Shown here: one piece after another, positions 1 through 7,985 of the stretch
Layout of the letters: the number at the start of each line of letters is the position of its first letter
Numbering within the stretch: the first letter of the stretch is position 1
DNA from: Malaciobacter marinus
Lineage (GTDB): Bacteria; Campylobacterota; Campylobacteria; Campylobacterales; Arcobacteraceae
DNA: 64,000 nt
Direction: 5' to 3'
Assembly (NCBI RefSeq): GCF_003544855.1
Contig: NZ_CP032101.1
Span: forward strand, 2,542,001 to 2,606,000
Notes under the pieces: model-generated
The model's database searches: none
Told to the model about the DNA's origin: nothing
The model's input: the letters and a program-made list of their open reading frames with translations, nothing else
Translations under genes and position numbers: made by a program

Positions 1-564
1 GATTTTGCTGATGAAGTAAAAGCTTTACTTATTGTAGATGAGGCTCATTCAAGTGGAGTAATAGGAGAAAACTTACTAGGTATTTTTGATTACTATAAAA
101 TTCAGCCAAAAGAAAATCATATAAAAATGGGAACTCTTGGAAAAGCTTATGGAAGTTATGGTGCTTATATTTTAGGAAGCTTTCATATAATTGAGTACTT
201 GCAAAATAGAGCAAAAGCCATTATTTACACAACTGCTCCCTCACTATTTGATATTAGCTTAGCTTTGCAATCTTTAAAATATATTTTAAATAATAAAGTA
301 AATTTAAAATCTTCTATAAAAGCAAGACTTAATATTGTAAAAGATGTATTAAATATAAACTCAAAGAGTTTAATTATTCCAATTGATATTGGTGATAATA
401 AAAAAGTTTTAGAAATTCAAGAAGAACTTAAAAAACATGGTTTCTTAGTTGGTGCGATACGTCAACCTACAGTAAAAAGTGCAATTATTAGACTTATTGC
501 AAAAATTGATATTAATGAGAAAAATTTAAAGTTTGTATGTAACTTTTTAAAGGAGAATAGATGA
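1..564 (+). CDS. bioF: 8-amino-7-oxononanoate synthase, 3' part (5' end outside window)
   Basis: The open frame enters from the left edge, so the true start is not visible. The product belongs to the PLP-dependent alpha-oxoamine synthases; BioF condenses pimeloyl thioester with L-alanine in biotin synthesis. Visible motifs are DEAHSSGVIG near the left edge (PLP-ring Asp and His) and GTLGKAYGSYGAY, whose Lys (codon 142-144) would form the internal aldimine. The C-terminal small domain follows to the TGA, which overlaps the ATG of the next gene (ATGA). 2-amino-3-ketobutyrate CoA ligase is a close relative and cannot be wholly excluded without the N-terminus. No other biotin gene is in the window. 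Confidence 0.85.
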   Translation, partial: DFADEVKALLIVDEAHSSGVIGENLLGIFDYYKIQPKENHIKMGTLGKAYGSYGAYILGSFHIIEYLQNRAKAIIYTTAPSLFDISLALQSLKYILNNKVNLKSSIKARLNIVKDVLNINSKSLIIPIDIGDNKKVLEIQEELKKHGFLVGAIRQPTVKSAIIRLIAKIDINEKNLKFVCNFLKENR

Positions 565-800
565 AAAAAATAGTTTTACTTTGTTTTATCACACTTTTCA
601 CTTATGCTAAAGACAATATAATACAACCTAAAAAATGTGAGATTGTAAAACTTTCAAATTTTACAACTTTAGTTTCTTGTCATAAACTTGATTATATAGT
701 TCAAACTAAAGAAGCAAGAAGAGATGATGAAGATAATATAAAAAAGATAACTGTTTTAACAAAACAAGACAGCAAAATTATAATAAAAAAAAGAGACTAA
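561..800 (+). CDS. Small secreted protein of unknown function
   Basis: A 79-residue product I do not recognise. Residues 1-16 form a short hydrophobic signal peptide ending around TYA, followed by a charged mature part with two cysteines (C26 and C40, which could form a disulfide) and a Lys/Arg/Asp-rich C-terminal tail. The ATG overlaps the bioF stop by four bases and the stop lies one base before the carbonic anhydrase start, so it is probably translated within the same operon. The likely location is periplasmic; no function can be assigned. Confidence 0.65.
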   Translation: MKKIVLLCFITLFTYAKDNIIQPKKCEIVKLSNFTTLVSCHKLDYIVQTKEARRDDEDNIKKITVLTKQDSKIIIKKRD

Positions 801-801
801 A

Positions 802-1452
802 ATGCAAGAGTTAATAAAAGGGAATAAAAGATTTAGAGAAGATAAGTTCCCAGAATTAAAAGAAAATGTTGAAAAACTAGTAAAAGATGGTCAAAAACCT
901 GAAGTTTTATTTATTGGATGTTCAGATAGTAGAGTTACTCCTGATATAATGCTTGATGTTAATCCAGGTGATATGTTTATTTTAAGAAATGTCGGTAATT
1001 TTGTACCTCCTTTTAAGTGTGATGAAGATTATCATGGTAGTGCTGCTGCTATTGAATATGCTGTTTCAGTTTTAGAAGTTAAACACATAATAGTTTGTGG
1101 TCATTCTCATTGTGGTGCGTGTCAAAGTTTATACACTGAAATTCCTTTAGAAAAAGAGAAAGTTGTTCATGTTAAAAAATGGCTAGAGCTAGGTTCAAAA
1201 GCAAAAGAGAGAACATTAAGCTTGATTAAAGACCCAAATGACAAAGAAAAGCTTTATAGACTAACTGAAAAAATATCTGTAACTTATCAATTAAAGAACT
1301 TATTAACATATCCTGATGTAAAAAGAAGGGTTGATAATGGAAGTTTACAAATACATGGATGGTATTATAAATTAGAAGATGGTTCAATTGATTGTTATGA
1401 TCAAGAAACTCAAAAATTTAAAAATTTAGAAGAGTGTATAAATGGAAAATGA
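802..1452 (+). CDS. can: Beta-class carbonic anhydrase
   Basis: Interconverts CO2 and bicarbonate, supplying bicarbonate for carboxylation reactions. The 216-residue protein has the beta-class zinc site: C40-S-D42-S-R44 and H101-S-H-C104-G-A-C. Asp42 and Arg44 form the usual catalytic dyad. Length and C-terminal region (YQLKNLLTYP, then HGWYY) fit the bacterial beta family. The last 11 bases overlap the start of the next gene, and the start is one base after the preceding stop, so it lies inside a tight operon. Confidence 0.95.
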   Translation: MQELIKGNKRFREDKFPELKENVEKLVKDGQKPEVLFIGCSDSRVTPDIMLDVNPGDMFILRNVGNFVPPFKCDEDYHGSAAAIEYAVSVLEVKHIIVCGHSHCGACQSLYTEIPLEKEKVVHVKKWLELGSKAKERTLSLIKDPNDKEKLYRLTEKISVTYQLKNLLTYPDVKRRVDNGSLQIHGWYYKLEDGSIDCYDQETQKFKNLEECINGK

Positions 1453-1759
1453 AGTCAGAAGAATACCCAAAAAAAGTAAAATCATAATCTTAATTTTAGC
1501 TCTAATTGCTATTATATGCTTTTTATTGTTAACTTACTTAAAAGAATTAAAAGTAACAGGGATTTTAAACTCTCTTGGCTATAAACAAATTAGTAATGTA
1601 ACAGTAATAAATAAATTAAGTGTTGAGAACAAAGAGACAAGAAGAAAGGGTTCAGTTTATAAAATCCTTTTTTATAATGATAAAACAAATCAAGAGTGTA
1701 TTGGTTTTTTACATAAAGATAATTCAAATCAATATTACGAAGACTTTGATTGTAAATAG
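1442..1759 (+). CDS. Single-pass membrane protein of unknown function
   Basis: A 105-residue protein with a short basic cytoplasmic N-terminus, one transmembrane segment at about residues 13-31, and a soluble, presumably periplasmic, C-terminal domain with two cysteines (QECIGF and the FDCK end). The start overlaps the carbonic anhydrase stop, so the two are probably translationally coupled. The next gene, mqnE, begins 10 bases after its stop. I recognise no family. Confidence 0.6.
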   Translation: MENEVRRIPKKSKIIILILALIAIICFLLLTYLKELKVTGILNSLGYKQISNVTVINKLSVENKETRRKGSVYKILFYNDKTNQECIGFLHKDNSNQYYEDFDCK

Positions 1760-1768
1760 TAGGTATAA

Positions 1769-2830
1769 ATGAAAATATTAGAAAAATTAGAAAATAATGA
1801 AAGATTAGATTACGAAGATGCATTGAAACTTTACGATTTAGATTTTTTTGATCTTTCTTTTTATGCAAATAAAAGAAGAGAAGAAAAACATGGTAAAAAA
1901 ACATATTTTAATATAAATAGACATATAAATCCAACAAATATCTGTAAAGATGTTTGTCAATTCTGTGCATATAGTGCAAGTAGGAAAAATCCTAGTCCAT
2001 ATACTATGAGTCATGAAGAAATTTTGAATGTAGTTGATAATTCATCAAAAAATGGAATAAAAGAAGTTCATATAGTATCAGCTCATAATCCAGATACAGG
2101 GTTACAATGGTACTTAGATGTATTTAAAAAGATAAAAAATAATTTTCCAAATATTCATATAAAAGCATTAACAGCAGCTGAAATTCACTTTTTAGCAACA
2201 GAATATAACCTAAGTTATGAAGATATTATAAATAAAATGCTTGAACATGGTGTTGATTCAATGCCAGGTGGTGGAGCTGAAATATTTGATGAAAAGGTAA
2301 GAAAAAGAATTTGTGGTGGAAAAGTTACTTCACAACAATGGCTTGAAATTCATAGACTTTGGCATAAAAGTGGAAAGAAAAGTAATGCAACTATGTTATT
2401 TGGACATATTGAATCAAGAGAACATAGAGTAGATCATATATTAAGATTAAGAGAATTACAAGATGAAACAGGTGGATTCAATGCTTTTATTCCTCTTGTT
2501 TTTCAAACTAAAAATAACTATTTAAAAGTTAAAGAGCCAATTACAGGACAAGAGATATTAAAAACATATGCTATTGCTAGAATTTTGCTTGATAATATTC
2601 CAAATATCAAAGCTTATTGGGCAACTTCAACAGTAAAACTTGCTTTAATAGCTCAAGAGTTTGGTGCAAATGATTTAGATGGAACAATAGAAAAAGAATC
2701 AATACAAAGTGCAGCAGGTGCTCAAAGTGCTCATGGAGTACAAGTTCAACAATTTGTTGATTTGATTAAAAATTCTGGCTTTACTCCAGTTGAAAGAGAC
2801 TCAATTTATAACGAACTAAAAGTTTGGTAA
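1769..2830 (+). CDS. mqnE: Aminofutalosine synthase (radical SAM)
   Basis: Radical SAM enzyme of the futalosine route to menaquinone, joining 3-[(1-carboxyvinyl)oxy]benzoate with SAM to make 6-amino-6-deoxyfutalosine. The cluster-binding CX3CX2C is C59-K-D-V-C63-Q-F-C66. MPGGGAEIF, SNATMLFGH and the QDETGGFNAFIPL stretch are typical of the MqnE/MqnC group. SNATMLFGH and RVDHILRLR favour MqnE over the sister enzyme MqnC, which usually reads TTATMMFG. At 353 residues the length is normal. This is the only menaquinone gene in the window, and it ends at a strong hairpin. Confidence 0.9.
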   Translation: MKILEKLENNERLDYEDALKLYDLDFFDLSFYANKRREEKHGKKTYFNINRHINPTNICKDVCQFCAYSASRKNPSPYTMSHEEILNVVDNSSKNGIKEVHIVSAHNPDTGLQWYLDVFKKIKNNFPNIHIKALTAAEIHFLATEYNLSYEDIINKMLEHGVDSMPGGGAEIFDEKVRKRICGGKVTSQQWLEIHRLWHKSGKKSNATMLFGHIESREHRVDHILRLRELQDETGGFNAFIPLVFQTKNNYLKVKEPITGQEILKTYAIARILLDNIPNIKAYWATSTVKLALIAQEFGANDLDGTIEKESIQSAAGAQSAHGVQVQQFVDLIKNSGFTPVERDSIYNELKVW

Positions 2831-2831
2831 C

Positions 2832-2868
2832 TAGTTTGCTAGAATTTATTTCAAATTCTAGCAAACTA
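2832..2868. terminator. Bidirectional intrinsic terminator between mqnE and the 521-aa gene
   Basis: A perfect 16-bp inverted repeat (TAGTTTGCTAGAATTT with its complement) around a 5-nt loop, placed between two convergent stop codons. It can serve both directions. Confidence 0.85.
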
Positions 2869-2876
2869 ATTTAAAT

Positions 2877-4442
2877 TTACTTTGGTTGATGAAATTGTAA
2901 AATAAAGTCCATCTCAATTCCAGCTTCTGTTTTTACAAAATTAATTGGATATGAGATATGAATAGAGTACAACTCATTATTTAGCATATCAACAATATCA
3001 TAAAATGCCATTGGGCTAGTAACTGTCATATTTATTAAATAATTAAAAGTAACAACATCAGATTTAAAACTTGATTTAAAATTGATTCTAGCGTTTTTTG
3101 GAAATAGTGTTTTTAATTGTTCTGTTACTCTAATAATAGGTATAAACTCATCAGTTATATATGTTTCTTTATAAATTTTCATCGAAGTAGATATGGGTTT
3201 AGTCCCAATATTTTCTACAATTCCTTCATAAACTACATTCTTATTTTCAACAAATTCAACCGAAGACTTATTGTAAAGTTTTAAAAATTGTGGTTGCATA
3301 GCTTTTATATATGTATCATCACTTAAAAAATTTGCATGAAATGAAGAACCATTTTTTCTTATTTCTAAATCTTTTAAAACTACATCAAAAGGTATAATAT
3401 CAAATATATCTTGAACTCTTTTTTTTGCTATTAAATTTTTTTCAATATGATTTGGTAGTTTAAATTTCTTTTTAACTTCAACTGTTTGTTCTTGGATTTT
3501 TTTTCTATTTTCATTTAATAAGTCATTTATTGGAATAGTTAAATAAGCAATTAGACCTATAGCAATAATTGATAATATTGTAAGCCAAATTTTTGAACTA
3601 TTTTTACTAGGTTTTTTTCGTGGCACAATAAAACTTTTATGTTGGTGTTTATCTTTTACTAGTTCAAATAACTCTTCATTTATTGAAATTGGATGATAAA
3701 AAACATCAAGCATCAATTGATCTTTTATCTGTTTTATTTGCTCATCATCAAACTGTTTTACAGTGTATAATAATCTAATTTCTTCTATAAAAATATCATT
3801 TGTATTTGTATAAAATTCATTTATTATTGCATGTATATTATCTAAAACTTCAAAAAAATGAATTTCATCAAATAGTTTTTGACCAATAACATCGCTTTCA
3901 TAAAACTTGCTATTTTTCACATCTTCAAAAGATGTAAATTCAACAACTTTTGCGAAAACAATTTCACCTTTTGAGTTAAGTATTACAATATATGCTTTAT
4001 TATTAAAAAATAGTGATATTAAAGAGTTTGTATAAGGGTTTTTTTCAATAAAAAGATTTAGCACATGAAAAATTGAATAAACATAATCAATACCAGTAGA
4101 TTCAAAATAGTGTCTTGTTTCAAAAAGTTTATTTTTTAAAACAGCAACATCATATTCGTTATTTAAATTTGTGGTTGCATACTCTTTTAGTCTTTTAGAA
4201 ATATTTCTTTTAACTAGCTTTGTATCATCACTAAGTAAAAGTGCTGAAATATATGTTTTGTCTATTTCATTTTGTAGCGCATTTATTTTATGGCTAGCAT
4301 CTCTTGGTAAAATTTCATCTTTAGATAAAAATACTGATTGACTTGAATCTATTATTTCCGCTTTTTCTAACTTTTTAAAGTTAAGTTTTAAAGAGTTATT
4401 ATTTTTAATAGCATTTATATATAAAGAGTGTTTATTAAACAT
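2877..4442 (-). CDS. Bitopic membrane protein, possible PilM/PilN-like fusion
   Basis: A 521-residue protein. Residues about 1-270 are soluble and lack a signal peptide. A Lys-rich stretch precedes one transmembrane segment (about 285-305, IWLTILSIIAIGLIAYL). The rest, beyond the membrane, begins with a coiled-coil-like part (LLNENRKKIQEQTVEVKKK) and ends in an alpha/beta domain. This layout (cytoplasmic domain, one TM, short coiled coil, ferredoxin-like domain) recalls a PilM-type cytoplasmic domain fused to PilN/PilO, but I see no diagnostic motif, so this is inference only. It is the last gene of the miaB/DUF374 operon, 8 bases after the DUF374 stop. I recall an unknown gene in this place in other Campylobacterota. 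Confidence 0.6.
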   Translation of the reverse strand: MFNKHSLYINAIKNNNSLKLNFKKLEKAEIIDSSQSVFLSKDEILPRDASHKINALQNEIDKTYISALLLSDDTKLVKRNISKRLKEYATTNLNNEYDVAVLKNKLFETRHYFESTGIDYVYSIFHVLNLFIEKNPYTNSLISLFFNNKAYIVILNSKGEIVFAKVVEFTSFEDVKNSKFYESDVIGQKLFDEIHFFEVLDNIHAIINEFYTNTNDIFIEEIRLLYTVKQFDDEQIKQIKDQLMLDVFYHPISINEELFELVKDKHQHKSFIVPRKKPSKNSSKIWLTILSIIAIGLIAYLTIPINDLLNENRKKIQEQTVEVKKKFKLPNHIEKNLIAKKRVQDIFDIIPFDVVLKDLEIRKNGSSFHANFLSDDTYIKAMQPQFLKLYNKSSVEFVENKNVVYEGIVENIGTKPISTSMKIYKETYITDEFIPIIRVTEQLKTLFPKNARINFKSSFKSDVVTFNYLINMTVTSPMAFYDIVDMLNNELYSIHISYPINFVKTEAGIEMDFILQFHQPK

Positions 4443-4450
4443 TTCTATTC

Positions 4451-5077
4451 CTACACTACTGCATTAATAAGCATTTTTTCTTTTATTAATGCTTTTGCTT
4501 GTTCAGTATCTAAATCTGTCACATCTAAAGGCTCTTGAATAAAAAACTCAATAGTTCCAAAAGGTTTTGGAACTACAAATTTATCCCATGATTTCATTTG
4601 CCAATATTTACTTGGTTTACAATTAAAAATAACGATTTTGCAAGCACTTTTCTTTGCAATTGCAACTATTCCATCTGCAATGCTAAACCTTGGACCTCTT
4701 GGACCATCAGGAGTGATAGCAATGTCATTTTTAGCTTTTAACTCTTTAATTGTACTAATTAATGCTTTAGCTCCACCTTTTGAAGAAGACCCTCTAATTG
4801 AACCAATACCTAAATATTGCACAGTTCTTGTTATTGCTTCACCATCTTTGTGTTGGCTAATCATTGCTTTTACAAGTGATGAGGGTCTTAACTTTTGATA
4901 GTTAAAGGGTTGCATTAATAGCTCACCATGCCAAAAAGCGACAATTATAGGTTCATCTGCTTTGATATCAGCATGGTGAAAAACTTTTTTATTTGTAAGA
5001 TAAATAAACCTTACAAGTAATTGCATAATAAAAGGTATAACTTTTATTGAGATAAAAGTTTTGATTCTTTTTTTCAT
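4451..5077 (-). CDS. DUF374 lysophospholipid acyltransferase-family protein
   Basis: 208 residues with the hallmarks of the DUF374/LPLAT-like family: an N-terminal membrane-associated helix (about 8-27), FWHGE with His50, SQHKDGE (about 74-80), RGSSSKGG (about 95-102) and the TPDGPRGPR block (about 122-130). The family is thought to transfer acyl chains to lipid acceptors at the inner membrane; the substrate here is unknown. It sits between miaB (2-base gap) and the 521-residue membrane protein, an order I recall as conserved in Campylobacterota. Confidence 0.85.
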   Translation of the reverse strand: MKKRIKTFISIKVIPFIMQLLVRFIYLTNKKVFHHADIKADEPIIVAFWHGELLMQPFNYQKLRPSSLVKAMISQHKDGEAITRTVQYLGIGSIRGSSSKGGAKALISTIKELKAKNDIAITPDGPRGPRFSIADGIVAIAKKSACKIVIFNCKPSKYWQMKSWDKFVVPKPFGTIEFFIQEPLDVTDLDTEQAKALIKEKMLINAVV

Positions 5078-5079
5078 AT

Positions 5080-6396
5080 TTATTTTATTATCTCACCTTT
5101 TAATGCTGTTCTTGTAGCATTAAGTACTTTTACTTTAACAAATTTTCCTAAATACTCATCACTACCTTTTGCAAATACTTGCAAATAGTTATCTGTATAT
5201 CCAGAAATCTCACCATTTGGTTTTAATGCTTCAACTAGTATAGTTACAGTACTTCCAACAAATTTTGGCATTTGCTCTTCTAAATATCTTTTATGAAGAT
5301 CAATTAAAGTTGTTAATCTTTGACTACCTATCTTATCATCTATTTCTAAATGTTCAAAATTTAAAGCTTCTGTTTCTGGTCTAGGAGAGTATTTAAAGTT
5401 AAAGATTTGATCAAATTTAACTTGATTTACAACATCTAATGTATCTTCAAAATCCTCTTGTGTTTCACCAGGAAATGCTACAATGATATCTGTTGTAATT
5501 CTCAAACTAGGAACCAAGTCTCTTAATTTCTTAGCTCTATTTAAAAACCAATCTTTTGTATATCCTCTTTTCATAGCTTTTAAAATAGCAGTTGAACCAC
5601 TTTGTAATGGCATATGAATACATTTTGAAATTTTTGGATTTTTTGCAAACTCTTGAATAAATTCATCATCCATATGCAATGGATGTGGAGAAGTAAATCT
5701 AATTCTTTCTAATCCATCAACTTTTGAAACATCTTGTAGAAGTTTTGTAAAACTATATTTTTCTCTTTTATCAGAAAATCTTCTTCCATAAGAGTTTACA
5801 TTTTGTCCTAAAAGCATAACTTCAATAGCTCCATCATCAACTGCTTTTTTCACTTGTTCTACAATCATTTCAGGAGGAATAGATATCTCTTCACCTCTTG
5901 TATTAGGAACAATACAATAAGTACATTTTTTATCACAACCAATAGAGATATTCACACTAGCTCTATATTTATTTGTTTTTGCAGGAGCAAATTCATATGT
6001 TGATTCATCATTGTCAATTGAAATTTCAATTGCACCTTTTACATCAACAACATCTTTTATTTTTGAAATATTTCTAGCTCCAACGACAAAATCAACATAA
6101 GGAGCTCTTTTAATAATATCTTTTCCTAAATGACTTGCAGTACATCCACATACTCCAATTTTTGCACCATCTTTTTTCTTAGTATTAAATTGTCCAATTT
6201 CAGAAAAAAGTTTTTGTACTGGTTTTTCTCTTACTGAACATGTATTGATAATAATTAAATCTGCATCTTCTATATTCTCAGTTTTATCATAATCTTTGTA
6301 TTTTTTTAATTCTGCAGCTATATGTTGGCTGTCAGTATCATTCATCTGACAACCTAATGTTTGTATAAATAACTTTTTTGATTCTTCTTTACTCAT
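5080..6396 (-). CDS. miaB: tRNA-2-methylthio-N6-dimethylallyladenosine synthase
   Basis: Methylthiolates i6A37 of tRNAs reading UNN codons. Its 438 residues show the three methylthiotransferase parts: an N-terminal UPF0004 domain with auxiliary-cluster cysteines (C16, C53 and C83/C85), a radical SAM core with C154-DKK-C158-TY-C161, and a C-terminal TRAM domain (about 372-438). LGCQMNDTDSQ and NTCSVREKP are MiaB-type and separate it from RimO, which is encoded elsewhere in this window. It begins eight bases after the HP0268-like gene, within one minus-strand operon. Confidence 0.95.
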   Translation of the reverse strand: MSKEESKKLFIQTLGCQMNDTDSQHIAAELKKYKDYDKTENIEDADLIIINTCSVREKPVQKLFSEIGQFNTKKKDGAKIGVCGCTASHLGKDIIKRAPYVDFVVGARNISKIKDVVDVKGAIEISIDNDESTYEFAPAKTNKYRASVNISIGCDKKCTYCIVPNTRGEEISIPPEMIVEQVKKAVDDGAIEVMLLGQNVNSYGRRFSDKREKYSFTKLLQDVSKVDGLERIRFTSPHPLHMDDEFIQEFAKNPKISKCIHMPLQSGSTAILKAMKRGYTKDWFLNRAKKLRDLVPSLRITTDIIVAFPGETQEDFEDTLDVVNQVKFDQIFNFKYSPRPETEALNFEHLEIDDKIGSQRLTTLIDLHKRYLEEQMPKFVGSTVTILVEALKPNGEISGYTDNYLQVFAKGSDEYLGKFVKVKVLNATRTALKGEIIK

Positions 6397-6404
6397 TTAT
6401 TTGC

Positions 6405-6656
6405 CTACTTAATTAAAAGTGCATGTACCTCATACATATACTCATCATCGGCTAACCCATATTTTACTTCTCTAAAATAAACATTAAATCCTTCATCTTC
6501 TAAAGCATCAACCAAAGCCATCATATCTTTATGAGAGTTATCTCTATCAAAATAAAATATTTTTTCACCAGATTTTTGTAACTCATCTTTAATTTTGTCT
6601 AATTGCACTTTTTTTGGTTTTTCATTTAACTCATTTCTTGCAAATAATAATTCCAT
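6405..6656 (-). CDS. HP0268-family small protein (putative nuclease)
   Basis: 83 residues matching in length and pattern my recollection of Helicobacter pylori HP0268: an MELLFARN start, a central FYFDRDNSHKDM block and a C-terminal YEVHALLIK. HP0268 has been described as a small Smr/MutS2-like-fold protein with nicking endonuclease and purine-specific ribonuclease activity. The position directly before miaB is also the one I recall in Helicobacter and Campylobacter. It is the first gene of the minus-strand operon and diverges from nusA. Activity in this organism is inferred only. Confidence 0.75.
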   Translation of the reverse strand: MELLFARNELNEKPKKVQLDKIKDELQKSGEKIFYFDRDNSHKDMMALVDALEDEGFNVYFREVKYGLADDEYMYEVHALLIK

Positions 6657-6738
6657 ATAACTAAACCTTTTTTATCTTTTAAATTAGCTATATATTTTAG
6701 CTTAAAATGGCTTTAATTTCTATAAAAGAACTTTTAGA

Positions 6739-6744
6739 TATAAT
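6739..6744 (+). promoter_or_regulatory. Putative -10 box of the nusA-cysS operon
   Basis: TATAAT in the AT-rich divergent region, 65 bases before the nusA ATG and after a T-rich tract (CTTTTAGATATAAT). It predicts a leader of about 60 nt. No -35 box is obvious, as is usual in Campylobacterota. Confidence 0.6.
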
Positions 6745-6759
6745 ATGACTCTAACAACA

Positions 6760-6790
6760 ACATTGAAAATCAAAACATTCATTTCAATGT
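6760..6790 (+). promoter_or_regulatory. Leader hairpin upstream of nusA
   Basis: A 9-bp perfect inverted repeat, ACATTGAAA and TTTCAATGT, around a 13-nt loop, between the predicted -10 box and the AAAGGG ribosome-binding site of nusA. It has no U-tract, so it is not a terminator. It could stabilise the mRNA or affect translation; the role is unknown. Confidence 0.4.
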
Positions 6791-6809
6791 CAACAAACAA
6801 AGGGTTTTA

Positions 6810-7985
6810 ATGGATAAGATTATTGATATTTTGGACTCAATTGCCTATGAAAAAGGTCTAAAAGTTGAAGATGTAGAGCAGGCATTAAAAGAGGCACTAA
6901 TAAAAACTGCTCAAAAGATGGTTGACCCATCATTAAATTTTGATTCGCAAATAGATAAAGTAAATAAAAAACTTGAGCTTTTTCAAAAGTTAGAAGTTGT
7001 TGAAAATGAAGATGAAAGATTACTTGGTAATTCATTGGATCAATATGACAACTTAATTAACCCTGAAAATTTCATCAGTATTGATGAAGCAAAAAAAATC
7101 GATTCAGATTTAGAAGTTGGTGACTCTGTTGATTACGACTTAGAATTTGAAAATATGGGAAGAAATGCAGCAACAATTCTTCATAATAATTTTGAATATA
7201 AAATACAAAGATTTATAGAAGAAAATCTTGTAACAAAGTTTAAAAATAAAATTGGAAAAATTGTAAATGGTTCAGTAACAAGAGTTGATAGAGCTGAAAA
7301 TACATTTATTGAAATTGGTGAAGTTAAAGCAATTTTACCAAGAAAGAATAGAATAAAAGGTGAAATATTTAAAGTTGGTGATCACTTAAAAGCTGTTGTA
7401 AAAGCTGTAAAAATAGATAAATCATTAGGATTAATTATTGAAATTTCAAGAACTTCACCAAAGTTTTTAGAAGCATTAATAGCATTAGAAGTTCCAGAAG
7501 TTAAAGATAACAGAATTACAATTGAAGCAAGTGCTAGAATACCAGGAAGCAGAGCAAAAATCGCACTTTCAACAATAGAGCCAAATATAGATCCTATTGG
7601 TTCAGTTGTTGGGGTAAAAGGTGTTAGAATCTCTTCTATAAGTAAAGAATTAAATGGAGAAAGTATAGATTGTGTTGAATACTCTACTGTTCCAGAGATG
7701 TTTTTATCAAGAGCACTATCACCTGCTATTATATCAAGCGTAGTTATTGAAAAAAGCGCAATTCCAGGAAAAAATTCAAAAGCTGTTGTAACAATACCAA
7801 GTGATCAAAAATCAAAAGCTATTGGAAGAGTTGGACTAAATATTAGATTAGCTTCAATGCTTACAAAAACAGATATTGAATTAAAAGAAATTGAATCTAC
7901 AAATACACTTTCTGGTTTTGCCAATGATGGTGAACACAATAAAAAATCATCTAGTCCAGTTGATTTGGAGGCACTATTTAAATAA
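6810..7985 (+). CDS. nusA: Transcription termination/antitermination factor NusA
   Basis: RNA polymerase-binding elongation factor controlling pausing, termination and antitermination. The 391-residue protein has the N-terminal RNAP-binding domain (about 1-135), an S1 domain (about 147-205, starting IGKIVNGSVTRVD) and two KH domains (GVKGVRISSI near 265-275; KAIGRVGLNIRLAS near 336-350). It lacks the C-terminal acidic repeats of the E. coli protein, normal for this phylum. A ribosome-binding site (AAAGGG) lies 8 bases before the ATG. The stop overlaps the cysS start by one base (TAATG), so the two are co-transcribed. Confidence 0.95.
   Translation: MDKIIDILDSIAYEKGLKVEDVEQALKEALIKTAQKMVDPSLNFDSQIDKVNKKLELFQKLEVVENEDERLLGNSLDQYDNLINPENFISIDEAKKIDSDLEVGDSVDYDLEFENMGRNAATILHNNFEYKIQRFIEENLVTKFKNKIGKIVNGSVTRVDRAENTFIEIGEVKAILPRKNRIKGEIFKVGDHLKAVVKAVKIDKSLGLIIEISRTSPKFLEALIALEVPEVKDNRITIEASARIPGSRAKIALSTIEPNIDPIGSVVGVKGVRISSISKELNGESIDCVEYSTVPEMFLSRALSPAIISSVVIEKSAIPGKNSKAVVTIPSDQKSKAIGRVGLNIRLASMLTKTDIELKEIESTNTLSGFANDGEHNKKSSSPVDLEALFK

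Noticed and set aside
4638-4898. 86-codon plus-strand frame within the DUF374 gene
   Set aside because: It is antisense to clear DUF374 motifs (HKDGE, DGPRGPR) and shows no homology pattern of its own.
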